From assembly GCF_021347895.1 (NCBI RefSeq), contig NC_067116.1:36901639-36965638 (forward strand): a DNA stretch of 64,000 nt, written 5' to 3'. Positions 42,101 through 53,125 of the stretch are shown here, piece after piece. The notes under the pieces were generated by a model. The model was given only the letters and a program-made list of their open reading frames with translations, searched no databases and was not told the origin of the DNA. A program made the translations under genes and the position numbers. Position 1 is the first letter of the stretch. Each line of letters starts with the position of its first letter. The DNA is from Acanthochromis polyacanthus (taxonomy: Eukaryota; Chordata; Actinopteri; Pomacentridae).

Positions 42101-45100
42101 TCGTTATTGGTGTTTTTATGTGAACACTGGCATCAAATGATTTCTGATCTAATGCTTCTTTGTGTTTCCAAAGAAAAGGCCTTGTGATGTCAAATGGTAA
42201 TCCATGGAAGCAGCAGAGGAGATTTGCTCTTCATACACTCAGAAACTTTGGTCTGGGCAAGAAGACTCTGGAGCTTTTCATCCAGGAGGAGTGTCGATAT
42301 CTCACGGAGGAGTTTGCAGATCAGCAAGGCACAAAAACTATTTTACAATGATATATTACTGTTCTCTATCCAAGACATAGACATGATTTTAATTTTCACT
42401 CCAAATTGGCAACACAAAAGCATGCAACATGACACTTCAGATCACAAACTAAAATATGGCAGCAGTCATAATTTCAAGGAACATCTGCATTCTTTGTATT
42501 GGAACTAAAACAATGAGTCAGAGACTCAGTGGTTAGCACCGTCACCTTGCAGCTAGAACGGTTTGTGTCCTGGCCTGGGCCTGGGATTTTTCTCTATAGA
42601 GTTTGCATGTTCTCCTTGTGCAGTGTGAGTTCTCATCGGGTTCTCCGGCTTCCTCCCACAGTCCAAAAACATGCTGAGGTTAATTGGTAACTCTAAATTG
42701 TCCATAAGTGTGAATGTGAGTGTACTTGTTTGTCTCTATGTGTAGTCCTGTGATAGACTGGTGACCTGTCCAGGATGTCTCCTGCCTTCACTCTAAGTCA
42801 GTTGGTTTAGACTCCAGTCCCCCCATGACTCTAATGAGGATTAAGCGGTGCATAGATAATGGCTGACTTCCACAGCTCTAAGAACTTGTCTAAATATGTC
42901 GAGTTTGTATCTACTATAGAAGCTGATACTGCTCTGTAACCTACTAATGTGGCCACAACATTTACTACAGAGACAAACTTTGTATAGCTTTAAAACCATA
43001 AAAAGCACATAACTTAAAGGACATGTATTATACCTTTTTTGACAAAGTTCCTCTGTCTGATCTATGTTTTCTCTTTATTTTACAGCAAAGTCTTTCAGTG
43101 CTCAGAAACTGATAAACAAAGCTGTGTCCAACATCATCTGCTGTTTGGTGTTTGGGCATCGATTCGAGTACACTGATCAGAAGCACCAGACTATTCTCGA
43201 CCACTTCAATGAAGTAGTGTACTTACAGGGAGGTATATTGGTTCAGGTGAGCCACCAGCTCGCAATCTTATTTAATTCAGGATTAGAACTACTTTACACC
43301 TGCCAGATGATTTAATAGCTGGGTCATTCCGTATGAAATCAACCAATTTTAAGAAAACTTCCCACCTGACCCTCTCAGATTTTGCTAAGTTTTTACATAC
43401 ATTTAGTACATTAAACCTTCGGATTCAAAGGTCAACATTAAACATAGAAGGGCTTATAGAAGCAAGTTGTGCTTGGTGTCAAAATTTAGGGAAATTCCTG
43501 TAATTTCACATGATGTCTTTTATTTTTTGATACCACCTATCCCACATGCTGATATGGACCTTTGAATCCGAAGGTCGGACAGATATTTTTCTGTTCATAT
43601 TTCATGCATTACATACCATAGCACTTAGTTTATACATATCCATCCTTAGATAGCAATATACCACAATGAAACTTATACCACCAAAAACTTCTAATGGATA
43701 TGATGATTAGTTTTGTGTAATGGGTGGCCAAATGTAGCAGTTTAGAAGTTCATGATGGATAAAATCGCAACTTTGTCATTCTCTGTAACATGCAATTATA
43801 AATATAAAGTAAATATTTTCACATTTCTGAGGACTATAGGTCACTGTGAAATGATTCTGAAAATTTCAGATCTCTATCTTTTGTTGTTCAGAAGTTACAG
43901 AAGTCTGAAAATGGTCGAAAATTTCAAGTCTTAATTTTGGCTGCAATTTTAGGGTACCCGATACCTACTTCAAATGGCCATAACTTTGAAACTAATGACA
44001 ATAAAGAATTCAAATTTTGGATTTTCCCATCATATATAATGTACTAAATGTATGTAAAAACTTAGCAAAATCTGAGAGGGTCAGGTGGGGACAACTGGTT
44101 GAAATGATATGGAATGACCCAGCTGTCTTCCTGCTCTGTAGATTTACAACATGGTACCCTGGCTGATGAAATGGCTGCCTGGACCTCATCGGAGGATATT
44201 CACTTTGATTCAGAACGTAATTGATTTCACAGAAATCAAGATCAAAGAACACAGAGAAAACCTCAACCCCTCATCACCAAGAGACTACATCGACTCCTTC
44301 CTCATAGAAATGGGAGACGTGAGTGTTTCTGTGTCTTTGTTTTGTGTTTGTTCTTTGTGCTTTTCCAGTTAAATATATTCACTAATTCCTGCTTCCATCT
44401 ACTCTGTCATCAACAGAAGGAGGAAAAAGAAGCTGGTTTTGATATCGCCAATTTGTGTATTTGCGCTGTTGACCTGTTTGGTGCTGGAACTGAAACTACT
44501 ACCACTACTTTACACTGGGGGCTGCTGTACATGATGTATTATCCTGACATACAGAGTGAGTGTTTCAGTCATATCTGCCATGGCTGCATCTTTTTTAAGC
44601 ATCTTGTTATGATTTATTATTGTCAGAGATCAATCACTGGTCAGTCCTGAATTGGGGAAGAAGGTGTGTGATGTGTAATTTCTCCTCTCAGTCATCTTTT
44701 CAGCACAAACACTGATATTGTTTTTTAATGTCACTTTTGCAGAGAGAGTCCAGGCTGAGATAGATGCTGTGATTGGTTCATCCAGACAGCCCTCCATGAC
44801 TGACAGAGAAAACATGCCCTATACTGATGCAGTCATCCATGAAATACAGAGAATGGGCAACATTGTCCCACTGAATGTAGTCCGCATGGCAAGCAGGGAC
44901 ACCACACTGGATAAGTACACAATCCCAAAGGTACACAATCCACAGGTAACACTTAAACATGAAAATGAGATTAATTACCAACGAACTTGTGAGAAATGCA
45001 TCAGGAATGATCAAATAGATATGGTCCACTGATAAGAACCTCTGTAATAACTTCTAATGTGGAACTCTGTATTATAAGTCAATTATACGTTACTGAAGAA

Positions 45101-48098
45101 CCAACTGGGAAAGACTGTACTAGTGAGTCATCAGGTAGAGATGAATTTATAATAATTCATTAATCAAGTCAGTTTTTCAAATACTGAGAAGCACAAAACA
45201 GTAAACTCTCATTCTTTACTGATTATTCCAACATTAATTCTTCTTCTTCTGTTCATTTAAGTCAAATGAAACATCATGCTGACTAGTTACTCTGTAGACC
45301 CGCATTTCTTCCTGATTATTGCATTATTTGTATAATATCAGAGCTACAAACACAGAAAAAAAAAGTAACACACAATGTCTTTCCTGACTCAGTTGACCTC
45401 AATATTTGAAGTTGGACCTCTGTGAGAAGTAGTAGCAGTTGGGTTTAGTATGTTCGTGTATTAAGTATTTTCATGTTTACAGTGTTTAGGAAATACAAAT
45501 TTACAAATGAATGTTACTTACCAAGAAAAATATAGGTGACATACTGACACTGATCACTTTAGAATTTATCCAATTAACAAAATTACTTTTCCACAGTGAA
45601 AGTATTTTCAGAAAGCATCGTTATTTTGTCAACTCTTTCCAAGGTCAAGAATGAACTCAACTTTCAATCCAACGTGGATGAGAAATTCTTACTTAAATTT
45701 TGTTTGTATGACAAACTATGATATTTCGGATATTTTTCAACATGGTTAATTAACCAGTTTTTCCCTTCAGGGCACCATGTTATTGGCTACACTGAACTCT
45801 GTCCTGCACGATGAGTCGATATGGGAAACTCCACACTCCTTCAACCCTCAGCACTTTCTGGACCAGGATGGGAAATTCAGGAAGAGAGAGGCCTTCCTTC
45901 CTTTTTCTGCAGGTGAGTCAGTAGTTATAGTCCTGTAACATGCAGCTTTAGCCAAGAACTATTAAAAGGCCAAATGACAGAAAGATGAAACATGTCATTG
46001 TGTGGCATCAGTTGTTTTTATCAGTAACCACTCATATGGGGTATTTGATGTACATTTGTATTTTTTTCAACTGGATGTGCATGTGTTGAATATAACCTTT
46101 CCCTTTTACTGTGTTATATTGAACTTGCATTGCCATTTAAACTCTATTATATATATTGGAGTAATACTATATGTTAGAGTGATGCTTTATTTAGTGTAAT
46201 TTCAAGTATGGTATTATGTTTTTCATTACAAATATTATCACCAAATAAAGTTAAAAATGAGAGAGTCTGAGTAGTTAATAGCTTCATTTGCATATTTTTA
46301 GATGTTTGTGAGCATCCTGCAAACTTTGAGCGTCGATATAGTGTTGGAAACGAATAATGGAAGTTTAACGAGGGATTTAAAATGAGATATATTTTTTTAA
46401 CAAAGTATGCATGATGAAATACTGTCTGGCTCACAGTTTAAAAACATTATGCCATAGGTGACATTTGAGAATAATCCCTGAGCTACATCTTGACAAGCCT
46501 GTAGAATACTGGGAGAATGTGTCTGGTCAGATGAGACCAAAATTGAACTTTTCGGCTGTCATACTACATACCATGTTTGGAGGAGAAATGGCACTGCACA
46601 TCACCCAAAAAACACTATACCAACAGTGAAATTTGGAGGTGGAAGCATCATGGCATGGGGTTGTTTCTCATCTCATGGTACTGGCAAACTTCATATAATT
46701 GACGGAGCAATGAATGGAGCCGTGTATCGGGAAATTCTTGATATGAATCTGCTGCCATCCACCAGGATGAGATGTGGCTGGACCTTCCAGCAGGACAACA
46801 ATCCAAAGCACATGGCAAAGTTGACTCTCAAATGGTTTCAAAAAAGAAAATCAATCTGTTAGAATGGCCTAGTCAATCACCTGACTTAAATCCAATTGAA
46901 CATTTGTGGAAAGAACTCAAGAAAAGGGTTCACCAGAGGGCACCAAAGAATATTCAAGATTTAAAGACAATCTGTGCAGAGGAATGGGCTAAAATCACAC
47001 CTGAGCAGTGTGGGCGATTAGTTAAAACATACAAGAAGCGTCTGGAAGCTGTCATTGCCAACAAAGGCTTCTCCACCAAGTATTAGATGAGTCTCAGTTA
47101 GCGTGTTCAATACTTTTTTCCTGTGTTATCTCACTTAATTCCACATAATCATTATTTATGGACCTGAATGTTGTGATTTCTTTTCATGTGTGGATTATTT
47201 GAGTTAATATCAATGTCTGGTAGAAATTTTGTTTGAATTGCATCTTTGGAAATAAATGTGATGAGAAAAAAGTTGACGCGTTCAATACTTATTTTCCCCA
47301 CTGTATTTAGATATTAGTCTTCTTATCATGTATCATGTCATGCTATGAGTTTTACACTTGTATTTGGTTTTTGATTGAAGGAGGTTTACAGCTCGTTGGT
47401 AATCACAGGTCCTGGTTAGTGTTTGATAAGGGTCACACCCACAAATGTCTAACAAATGCTGAAGAAGTTTAAGGCTGGAATGTGTTTATATCCAGTTTAA
47501 GGGACTCTGAAGTCGGCATCTTGCTGAATGTTCACTGCAGACCCCTGATCTAACTTGTAGATGTTGTGAACGAGCATCATGGGCAGCTTATGCACCATGA
47601 CACACAGGGTGCAGGGAAATGAATGAATGAAAAACAAGGCAGTGATCTCGTAGATACAGATTATAAGTTAAAAGCACAATAACTTTATTCTAGAGATCAT
47701 CTTCAGTTTCCACCTACAGCCTTGGAGACACTTCTGGCAGATCAAACACACGAAATACCTTCATTTTTGGTTCCTTCCAATAACATTATCTATACTATTT
47801 GGTTTGTGATTTGGAAGAGTATCAGTGTCTCTGCCGTATACTGACTTTGTTCCAGAGCTGCAGTAATAAAATGTGATCAAAATTTGTGAATGGAACTCAT
47901 CTGCTGTATTGTGTGTTCTCAGGAAAGCGGGTTTGTCTTGGTGAACCTCTGGCCAAGATGGAGTTATTCCTCTTTTTCACCTCCCTCCTTCAGAGGTTTT
48001 CATTCTCGGCACCTCCTGGAGAGAAACCCAGTCTGGAGTTTGTCCTGGGAGCTACTCACGCTCCCAAACCTTACCGCCTCTGTGCCACACCAAGATAA
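39189..48098 (+). CDS. Cytochrome P450 family 2 paralogue C, nine exons, 1-bp deletion in exon 2
   Basis: Exons: 39189-39389, 41909-42070, 42179-42328, 43086-43246, 44142-44318, 44417-44555, 44743-44930, 45771-45912 and 47923-48098. N-terminus [20 protein letters not shown], hinge [14 protein letters not shown]-helix WKQQRR, I-helix [10 protein letters not shown]-helix EIQR, and a heme loop across exons 8/9 reading [11 protein letters not shown]. Exon 2 is 162 bp rather than 163: GTGATCTTAATGG where B has GTGATCTTGAATGG. The literal frame stops at TGA after 24 residues of that exon. The remainder of the exon, beyond the lost base, is otherwise clean. The exon 3 donor is GC as in B. A poly(A) signal AATAAA lies at 48193. 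Introns are swollen by a LINE and a SINE (intron 1), a SINE (intron 3), an 800-bp transposon (intron 4) and a Tc1 relic (intron 8). Pseudogene or sequence error. Confidence 0.93.
39503..40334 (+). mobile_element. Internally deleted LINE copy in intron 1 of paralogue C
   Basis: Absent from intron 1 of B (TTATTTTTCCCGAAATG at about 23842). The 5' part is GC-rich with a frame 39661-39924 ([13 protein letters not shown]) like the start of a fish LINE ORF. It jumps near 39950 to a short RT-like stretch (LDQYQFAY in one frame), then to a 3' tail TTCTCCCAAGGGAGACCAAT with CCTTGA repeats. Two internal deletions are inferred. Confidence 0.7.
40408..40765. repeat. Two-copy direct repeat in intron 1 of paralogue C
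   Basis: About 170 bp at 40408-40580 repeats at 40605-40765 (GTCGAAAGGTCATATTTT, AATTAATTTGTGCCATTTTA, GCTGATCAATCAGTAAT). Non-coding. Origin unknown. Confidence 0.8.
41441..41737 (+). mobile_element. 5'-truncated SINE in intron 1 of paralogue C
   Basis: SINE body and GGAT tail without the tRNA-like head, flanked by ATGTCTTCATAG (41429-41440 and 41738-41749). The empty site is intact in B (AAATGTCTTCATAGTTCTAG at about 24400). A C-specific insertion. Confidence 0.85.
42517..42862 (+). mobile_element. SINE in intron 3 of paralogue C, orthologous to that in B
   Basis: A fuller copy of the decayed SINE at 25203-25486, at the same intron position and with the same flanks (GGAACTAAAACAATGAGTCA). 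Absent from A. Confidence 0.8.
43321..44120. mobile_element. 800-bp DNA transposon in intron 4 of paralogue C
   Basis: Ends GGGTCATTCCGTATGAAATC and (reverse complement of the right end) GGGTCATTCCATATCATTTC. The inverted repeats run about 85-90 bp and include CCTGACCCTCTCAGATTTTG. AGCT flanks both sides (43317-43320 and 44121-44124). In A and B the site reads TTTAATAACTGTCTTCC without insertion. No transposase frame. The right end is 21 bp before exon 5. Confidence 0.88.
46440..47305 (+). mobile_element. Truncated Tc1-like element in intron 8 of paralogue C
   Basis: The frames 46626-46862 ([29 protein letters not shown]) and 46772-47086 ([19 protein letters not shown]) overlap, so the transposase is frame-shifted. 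The N-terminal DNA-binding half is missing. The right terminal repeat is readable (GTTCAATACTTATTTTCCCC then ACTGTA) next to the B-like flank TTTAGATATTA. 46145-46440 replaces about 100 bp of the intron present in B and is not recognised. Confidence 0.8.
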
Positions 48099-48622
48099 AC
48101 CACAACACACAATGAAACACTGTGTTCTTCTACATTTATGTCCTAAAGCATCAAGAATAGCTGCCGTATGTTTTTCTTTTTCTGTACTGTACAATAAACA
48201 TAATTTGGAAGTATTTTCAGCCAGTACACATTTTCAATCAACCTTTATAAAATATTAAAGTAATCTCTTGTTTTCAAAGATCCACATTGTTGTTGTTGAC
48301 AGAAATCACTGGGAATCATGTTCCTACACTCATTTTTACAATAGACAGACTTACAAAAATGTAATTTGTGTGTAAATCAATAAACTGAGATGAACTTTTG
48401 CTTCCCGTGCAGACTGCTGTGTGTTAGAGTTCAGACTGCTGTTTCAGTGGGTCACAAGTGACATAATGCAATGACTCTCAGTGGTGCTGATTACTTTATG
48501 AATTTATTACACCTGCTTCTCCATTTAGGGTCTGTGAAGACGGAAGTTTGTACAACAGGAAACTTGAATACATTTTGAAAGCTTTCCAAATTTTGTGGTC
48601 AATACATCATGTACCAAATTGC
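48099..48622. other. 3' flank of paralogue C
   Basis: Carries AATAAA at 48193. It diverges from the A and B flanks about 25 bp after the stop codon. Nothing else is recognised. Confidence 0.5.
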
Positions 48623-48889
48623 TAGCCTAGCCGCGCTAGACAACCCACGGCAACGAATTTAATTCTCTGCCAGGGTGAGTCTAGTTACCCTCCATAAGGC
48701 TCGAGGCTGGATTCTCCAAAAACTGACCGGACCAATCACCATGAAGTGTAGAGTCAGAAGGCGGGCGTAACGAAGTGACGACAGAGGTGTGACGATTCTG
48801 ACAGAAACAACCGGCGCACAATAGAGCTCCGGACGTCACGTGACTCCGTTTGTTTACGCCGCCATGTTGGCAGGAAACTCCGCTTCAAA

Positions 48890-49130
48890 ATGAATGGCGC
48901 TGGTAGAAAATTTACGCCGTCTGATTTTACTTTTCATTTTAAATCAGATGATATTATAAAATATACAAACAAACTGGACAAACTAAACATTATCCGATCC
49001 ATATCATGCCCCCGGTATCTTATTTAAGAATCTTGAGACGGTCGGAGCGGACCTTTTACCGGACCTGCGGTACCCTGACATCTACAATTACCTGACAAAT
49101 TTTCCTTCATCCTACTCCGGTGAATCTCTT
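48890..49130 (+). pseudogene. N-terminal coding fragment with YPDIYNYL motif (unknown transposon-associated protein)
   Basis: ATG at 48890 follows a GC-rich, promoter-like stretch (CGCCGCCATGTTGG) and reads MNGAGRKFTPSDFTFHFKSD to a stop at about 49027. In a shifted frame it then continues with LETVGADLLPDLRYPDIYNY up to the nested insertion. A YPDI(Y/V)NYL block near the N-terminus is one I associate with repeat-encoded fish proteins, but the function is not known to me. One frame break plus truncation. Confidence 0.45.
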
Positions 49131-49690
49131 AACCCTTTAAGCTGCAGTCAATTCCAGCCATTTTCAGTACAAAAAATCGATAATATTCTATTTGTAAATA
49201 AAAATATGACGAGAAATACAGGGAATATTGGACGCATCGCGAGGTGCATTTCCTCGAAAACGACCTATTCGTGGATAATATGCCGACTTCAAGACATGTT
49301 TTGGAAAAAATATTTTACAGGCTTGTGTCGTCTGGATGTCCAAGGTCGGATTATGGCCGTTTTTTGTGGAATATTTTCATCTGTGTGTAATAATGAACCC
49401 GGAAATGTGAGTCGCGCTGTGTACGTTGAAGCCGTGTATAGAGAACAGATGGATGGATATTCGTTGTTTGTTGGACAAATGTGTTTATATTACCCGCTGT
49501 GGTAATCGCATCTGAAAGTGGTTTACACCGGCGGATTCATGAGAATCTAAGCTTTCCATCGGCGTATAGTGTTTGTATAATCGCGTTTCAGACATTTAGC
49601 AAATTGCTTATGCAGATCTCAAAGTGTACCGCGGGCGGGACACTGAAGAGGAACTGAAGCGGAACAACGTATAAAAGCCTTGAGGGGTAA
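49128..49690 (+). mobile_element. Nested non-autonomous element inside the 9-bp-duplication transposon
   Basis: Begins CTTAACCCTTTAAGCTGCAG and ends near AGCCTTGAGGGGTAAG; the ends are loosely inverted. The middle (49240-49600) matches the reverse complement of 37600-38000 upstream of paralogue C. A TTAA-type insertion is possible. No protein. Confidence 0.5.
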
Positions 49691-49717
49691 GAGAAATTAC
49701 GCGATCAGATATAAAGC

Positions 49718-49942
49718 TTAGGAAACGGATTCTGTACCTGATACAAAGTGGTCGCTACATAAGCGGAATCCGTTGCCTGTGGGTTCCCACCGCTCCGTTT
49801 TCTTCTGCTCGCTTCTTGCGCGTTTTATGGCAGTGATCCACCTCTGTCGTCTTTCAGGATCTTTGGGAATCCGATAAAATGCTCTCCCCTTTGCTCGTCC
49901 TCGGCTGTTCTGGCATCCCGGGGCGCAACAACTGTCCACCAT
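49718..49942 (-). pseudogene. THAP zinc-finger domain exon
   Basis: The 74-residue frame on the minus strand starts MVDSCCAPGCQNSRGRAKGR and continues through FYRIPKD, RRQRWITAIKR, W.PTG.GFRLCSDHF. This is the C2CH THAP DNA-binding domain: C-x4-C, the invariant Trp and Pro, then C-x2-H. After HFVS the DNA reads TCAG/GTACAG, a consensus splice donor, so this is probably a complete first exon. No further exon is found to the left because of the nested element. THAP domains occur in P-type transposases and in domesticated host proteins. Confidence 0.75.
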
Positions 49943-50098
49943 ATGGTGGAACTCTCTGATGTCGACGCTGAAGAACGTTTAGGAGTTAGCTGGCAGTAGT
50001 TTAAACAGCGCGCCTTCCTGCCAATATGGCGGTGTTTTGATTTCGACTGTTGCATGCCGGGATTGTGTGACGTCATCTCCCGGAGCTCAATAAACAGT

Positions 50099-50286
50099 TA
50101 TCTTTCGACTCGGTTTTGGCCACAGCCCTTAAAGATTTGAAGCTAAAATTCAACTTGAAAGATAAACAAAGGACCGCACTTAAGTCTTTCATTGAGAAGA
50201 AAGACGTATTTGGACTTATGCCGATGGGATATGGCAAATCCTTAAAATACCAGTTGGCTCCGCGGCTCCGCTGGTTGGGAAGCTAA
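50099..50286 (+). pseudogene. RecQ-like helicase N-terminal fragment
   Basis: The plus-strand frame reads KFNLKDKQRTALKSFIEKKD then VFGLMPMGYGKSLKYQLAP, a RecQ-type motif 0/I with the Walker A variant GYGKS. It stops soon after, at about 50286. The motif is specific to RecQ/DEAD superfamily 2 helicases. The fragment starts about 156 bp from the THAP exon start, in divergent orientation. Only the beginning of the helicase core is present, so it is non-functional as it stands. Confidence 0.65.
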
Positions 50287-50475
50287 TGGGACTTAGCCTC
50301 AATCCGCCGGCGCTCTGGGAACTACATCAGCCTATTCGTTGCGTTGATTGGTTGTACACCTACCCAATTGCTGCAGAGGCATTTGATAGACAACCTTTTA
50401 GCCCGCCTCCCTCCCTGTCGAGCTTCCCTAGACCCTTGTGCCGTCAGAAACATGGGATCTAGCATGGCTAGGCTA

Positions 50476-50829
50476 CCAAATTGTATCACTTTACATACAA
50501 TACAGCATTTTTTGGTTTTGTTTGTTTGCTTGTTTCGTTTTGTCTAAACAGAAAAGTTATTTTTCTTTACCATAAGGAATGTTTATCCTGAAAATCAGCA
50601 ATCCTCAAACTTGAGATCTCTTTTATCTTGGCATGAACACGCACTGTGTCAAACTTGTACTGATCTAGCAGCAGTTAGCAGTTACTCTATAAATGCCACA
50701 TATTAATACAAAATGTAGGTTTATTTTAAATACATATTTGCACAATTTAAATACTTTTTTGTGCTTACTCACTTGTAACAGAGTTGTTGTTTTTTTAATG
50801 AGTAAAGGTTATTACTATTCAGTGACAAG
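50476..50829. other. Spacer right of the 9-bp-duplication transposon
   Basis: A T-rich stretch with TTTG/TTTGC runs; no coding or repeat signal recognised beyond the target duplication at 50476-50484. Confidence 0.4.
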
Positions 50830-50993
50830 CACACCTGCATACGTACACACACATGCTCTTATTTTGAAAGTCTTATAATAAACTCATGAGGACACCTGCA
50901 GATCTGTCATCATTCCAGAAGTACCTTTACCTGACTGAACTCTGCTCAGTCCTGATTGCTGCAATTATAGCAAAGAGATGGAGGCAATCCTCT
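50830..50993 (+). pseudogene. Displaced promoter and first codons of a CYP2 gene (A type)
   Basis: 50850-50993 matches 10625-10765: CTTATTTTGAAAGTCTTATA, CTGCTCAGTCCTGAT and ATGGAGGCAATCCTC (MEAIL). It then switches to sequence homologous to 8712 onward. The open frame from 50978 is therefore a chimera, not a gene. Confidence 0.8.
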
Positions 50994-51816
50994 TTATGAA
51001 CATTCCAGTAACTGTTAAAGGCAAACACATCACACTTCATCTTCATCTCATGGAGGCAGTCTTTTGTTTTGTTTTTCATTATGGGTGCACAATCTTAAAC
51101 TCTATTGAACACTTTTCTTTCTGGCAACTTCTAGTTTTGGCTTTTCTTCCCTTTCCTACTGACTAAAGATGCCAATCAGGTCTCCACAGTCCTGAACAAT
51201 AAGCAGATCTCCAGTGGGACGTATGCCTGCTGCAGCACCCTTTCTCTCCCTTGTGATATATTTTCATGGTGACATTGCAAATCTTTTACCTTTTGTGCTA
51301 TTATGTATTTATTACATCTTCTCAGATGTACTTCAGTGGCACTGGGCGTCGTCCAGTTGTTGACATACTGGTGTCACGATTGTGCATTTGTGCAGATAGA
51401 CATGTTTTTGTTGCAAATGAGGTCTGTTGTTGCCAAAAAATACAAATGCACCCAGACTGATGGAGCTTTAGTCCAGTGAGATTTCTTATTTCTGAATGGT
51501 GCCCTCATTAAAGGAGAGAAATTTCAGACTATGAGTGTGGTTATACAACAGCCTGAGATGTTTTAGAACTCTCACCCATGACCGACTCCTTCATAAAGAA
51601 ACAATGATCGTCACTCCCTTATCGCTGCTGCTCTGGATTTGGAGTTTTACTGTGAGGGCAGACTAAGTCAGAGTGCAGCTGCTAAAGTATTGCACTATTA
51701 AGATAAACCCTTCAGCACATAATAATTAGATGTAGTTAGAAGAAGGAGCTGGATATCGTCTTAAAAATCAATTACAGCTTACAGTCCTGCCCTCCTGCAC
51801 TCATGTAACGACTCAC

Positions 51817-52107
51817 CAATGCCTTTGAAGACAACTGGTCGATCAGCAAAACTGTGGAACTGGTTTACAAGAGCCTCTTTGACTATTTTGTATCCTGAAG
51901 TAAACACCATCCTCTCACTGCCTTTCCTCAAAATGAACACAGGGCTGTACTCTTGAGACAGCTGCCTGTAAAAGCAAATACTTTTCAAAGGAGTCTTATG
52001 ATAAATGCAGTTTTTTTTTGTCTGAAGTGCAGGTGGAAAGTTGTGAGGCTTCCAGTTTCTCATCACATCAGTCAAAACAGCAATGCAAAACCCAAAAGCA
52101 GCCAACT
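51817..52107 (-). pseudogene. CYP2 pseudogene fragment: damaged exon 2 plus part of exon 1
   Basis: Minus-strand exon 2 at 51961-51817 (QLSQEYSPVFILRKGSERMV...) is the duplicate of 9713-9551 with an 18-bp in-frame deletion, reading RPVVFKGIGE where the other copy has RPVVPLFHVIFKGIGE. Upstream, about 52105-52030 reads CIAVLTDVMRNWKPHNFPPA, the end of a CYP2 exon 1 up to the proline hinge. This part is missing from the copy at 9.7 kb. No other exons follow. Confidence 0.8.
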
Positions 52108-53125
52108 AGTGAAGTTCATTGAATCAAAAATAGCCTGAAAAATCATGATTAAAATATTTTAAATACACTCCTGAGGAGCCACAGTTTAACCCTGCAACTG
52201 GTTGAGGAGTTCAGAGGAAGAGGTAATGAGACCCCAACAATGTGATGCAATGATGAAGGCCTCTTGGGGCGCCTGAAGTGGAAAAACAAGACTGAAAAAT
52301 GAACTCTTCCTGTCAGGATTCTGTCCTGTCATGTCAGCCACGGACCGTTTTATTGTTTTTATGTTGTCCATGCCAAGCCTCAGGTCTGATTTTATCTGGT
52401 GATAATGCCATGTGTTTTATGTGTGTTTTGCTCTGGTCCATCTTTCCTTTCCGGCTCTTTCTCTCTGGAAACTAGGTCAGAGTAGCTCCAGCAGCAGCTG
52501 GAGCTACTCTCGTCGTTAAGCCAGCACTGGTCAGAGCAGCTGATCCTTATCCCTCATCAATCCATCCTTGACAATAAAAGACCGGTTCAGACGCCCATTT
52601 GACGCCGGATTGTTGTACTACTAACCCAGTTAGTTACTCTGCCAGCCAAACTAAGTTTTGAAACTTGTCTTAGTTATTGAACTTCTCTGAGGAGATTCCA
52701 AGAGATTAATCCTGTTGTCTTCCTTCATCAGCTTCAGCTGCTCAGAACCTGGAGACCCGGAACCAGCCACAGCGTGGACCACTGCCTGAACAAAGACCAC
52801 GAGCAATCCACGGGTCATCACGGCTCCGGACCACAGCCTGGACCACCGCAAGGATATGCCACAGCCAAGATCAAGCCAGAGCCACAGCCAAGAGGTCTCC
52901 ACAGCCCAGACCAAGTCCGAATCTCCGCCAGAGCCACAGCCAAGAGGTCTCCACAGCCCAGACCAAGTCCGAATCTCCGCCAAGAACTCTCAACGCCACG
53001 ACCCAAGCCCTGACCCACATGCAACACTCCATCCTCTACAATAAAATCCTTCAACTAGATCCACTCCGGTTCTTGTTCTTGCACCGCTTCCTCCGACACA
53101 GCGTAACAGAACAATCCGGCCAAAA

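Larger units (their letters stand above)
48623..50475. mobile_element. DNA transposon with 9-bp target duplication carrying three gene fragments
   Basis: The ends TAGCCTAGCCGCGCTAGAC and (reverse complement of the right end) TAGCCTAGCCATGCTAGAT match 16 of 19. The flanks CCAAATTGC (48614-48622) and CCAAATTGT (50476-50484) are a 9-bp duplication with one mismatch, agreeing with the exact 9-bp duplication of the 358-bp relative at 35977. Inside are a plus-strand N-terminal coding fragment (48890-49130), an unrelated nested repeat (49128-49690), a minus-strand THAP domain exon (49942-49718) and a plus-strand RecQ-like fragment (50099-50286). A 9-bp duplication fits Mutator-like elements best, though THAP domains are known from P elements (8 bp) and others. 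Confidence 0.8.

Noticed and set aside
46145..46440. Possible 5' half of the Tc1 element in intron 8 of C
   Set aside because: No helix-turn-helix coding or left terminal repeat is visible; it looks like replacement sequence of unknown origin.
50978..51166. 62-codon frame starting MEAIL
   Set aside because: Only the first five codons come from a CYP2 exon 1. The rest is read-through into unrelated duplicated sequence.
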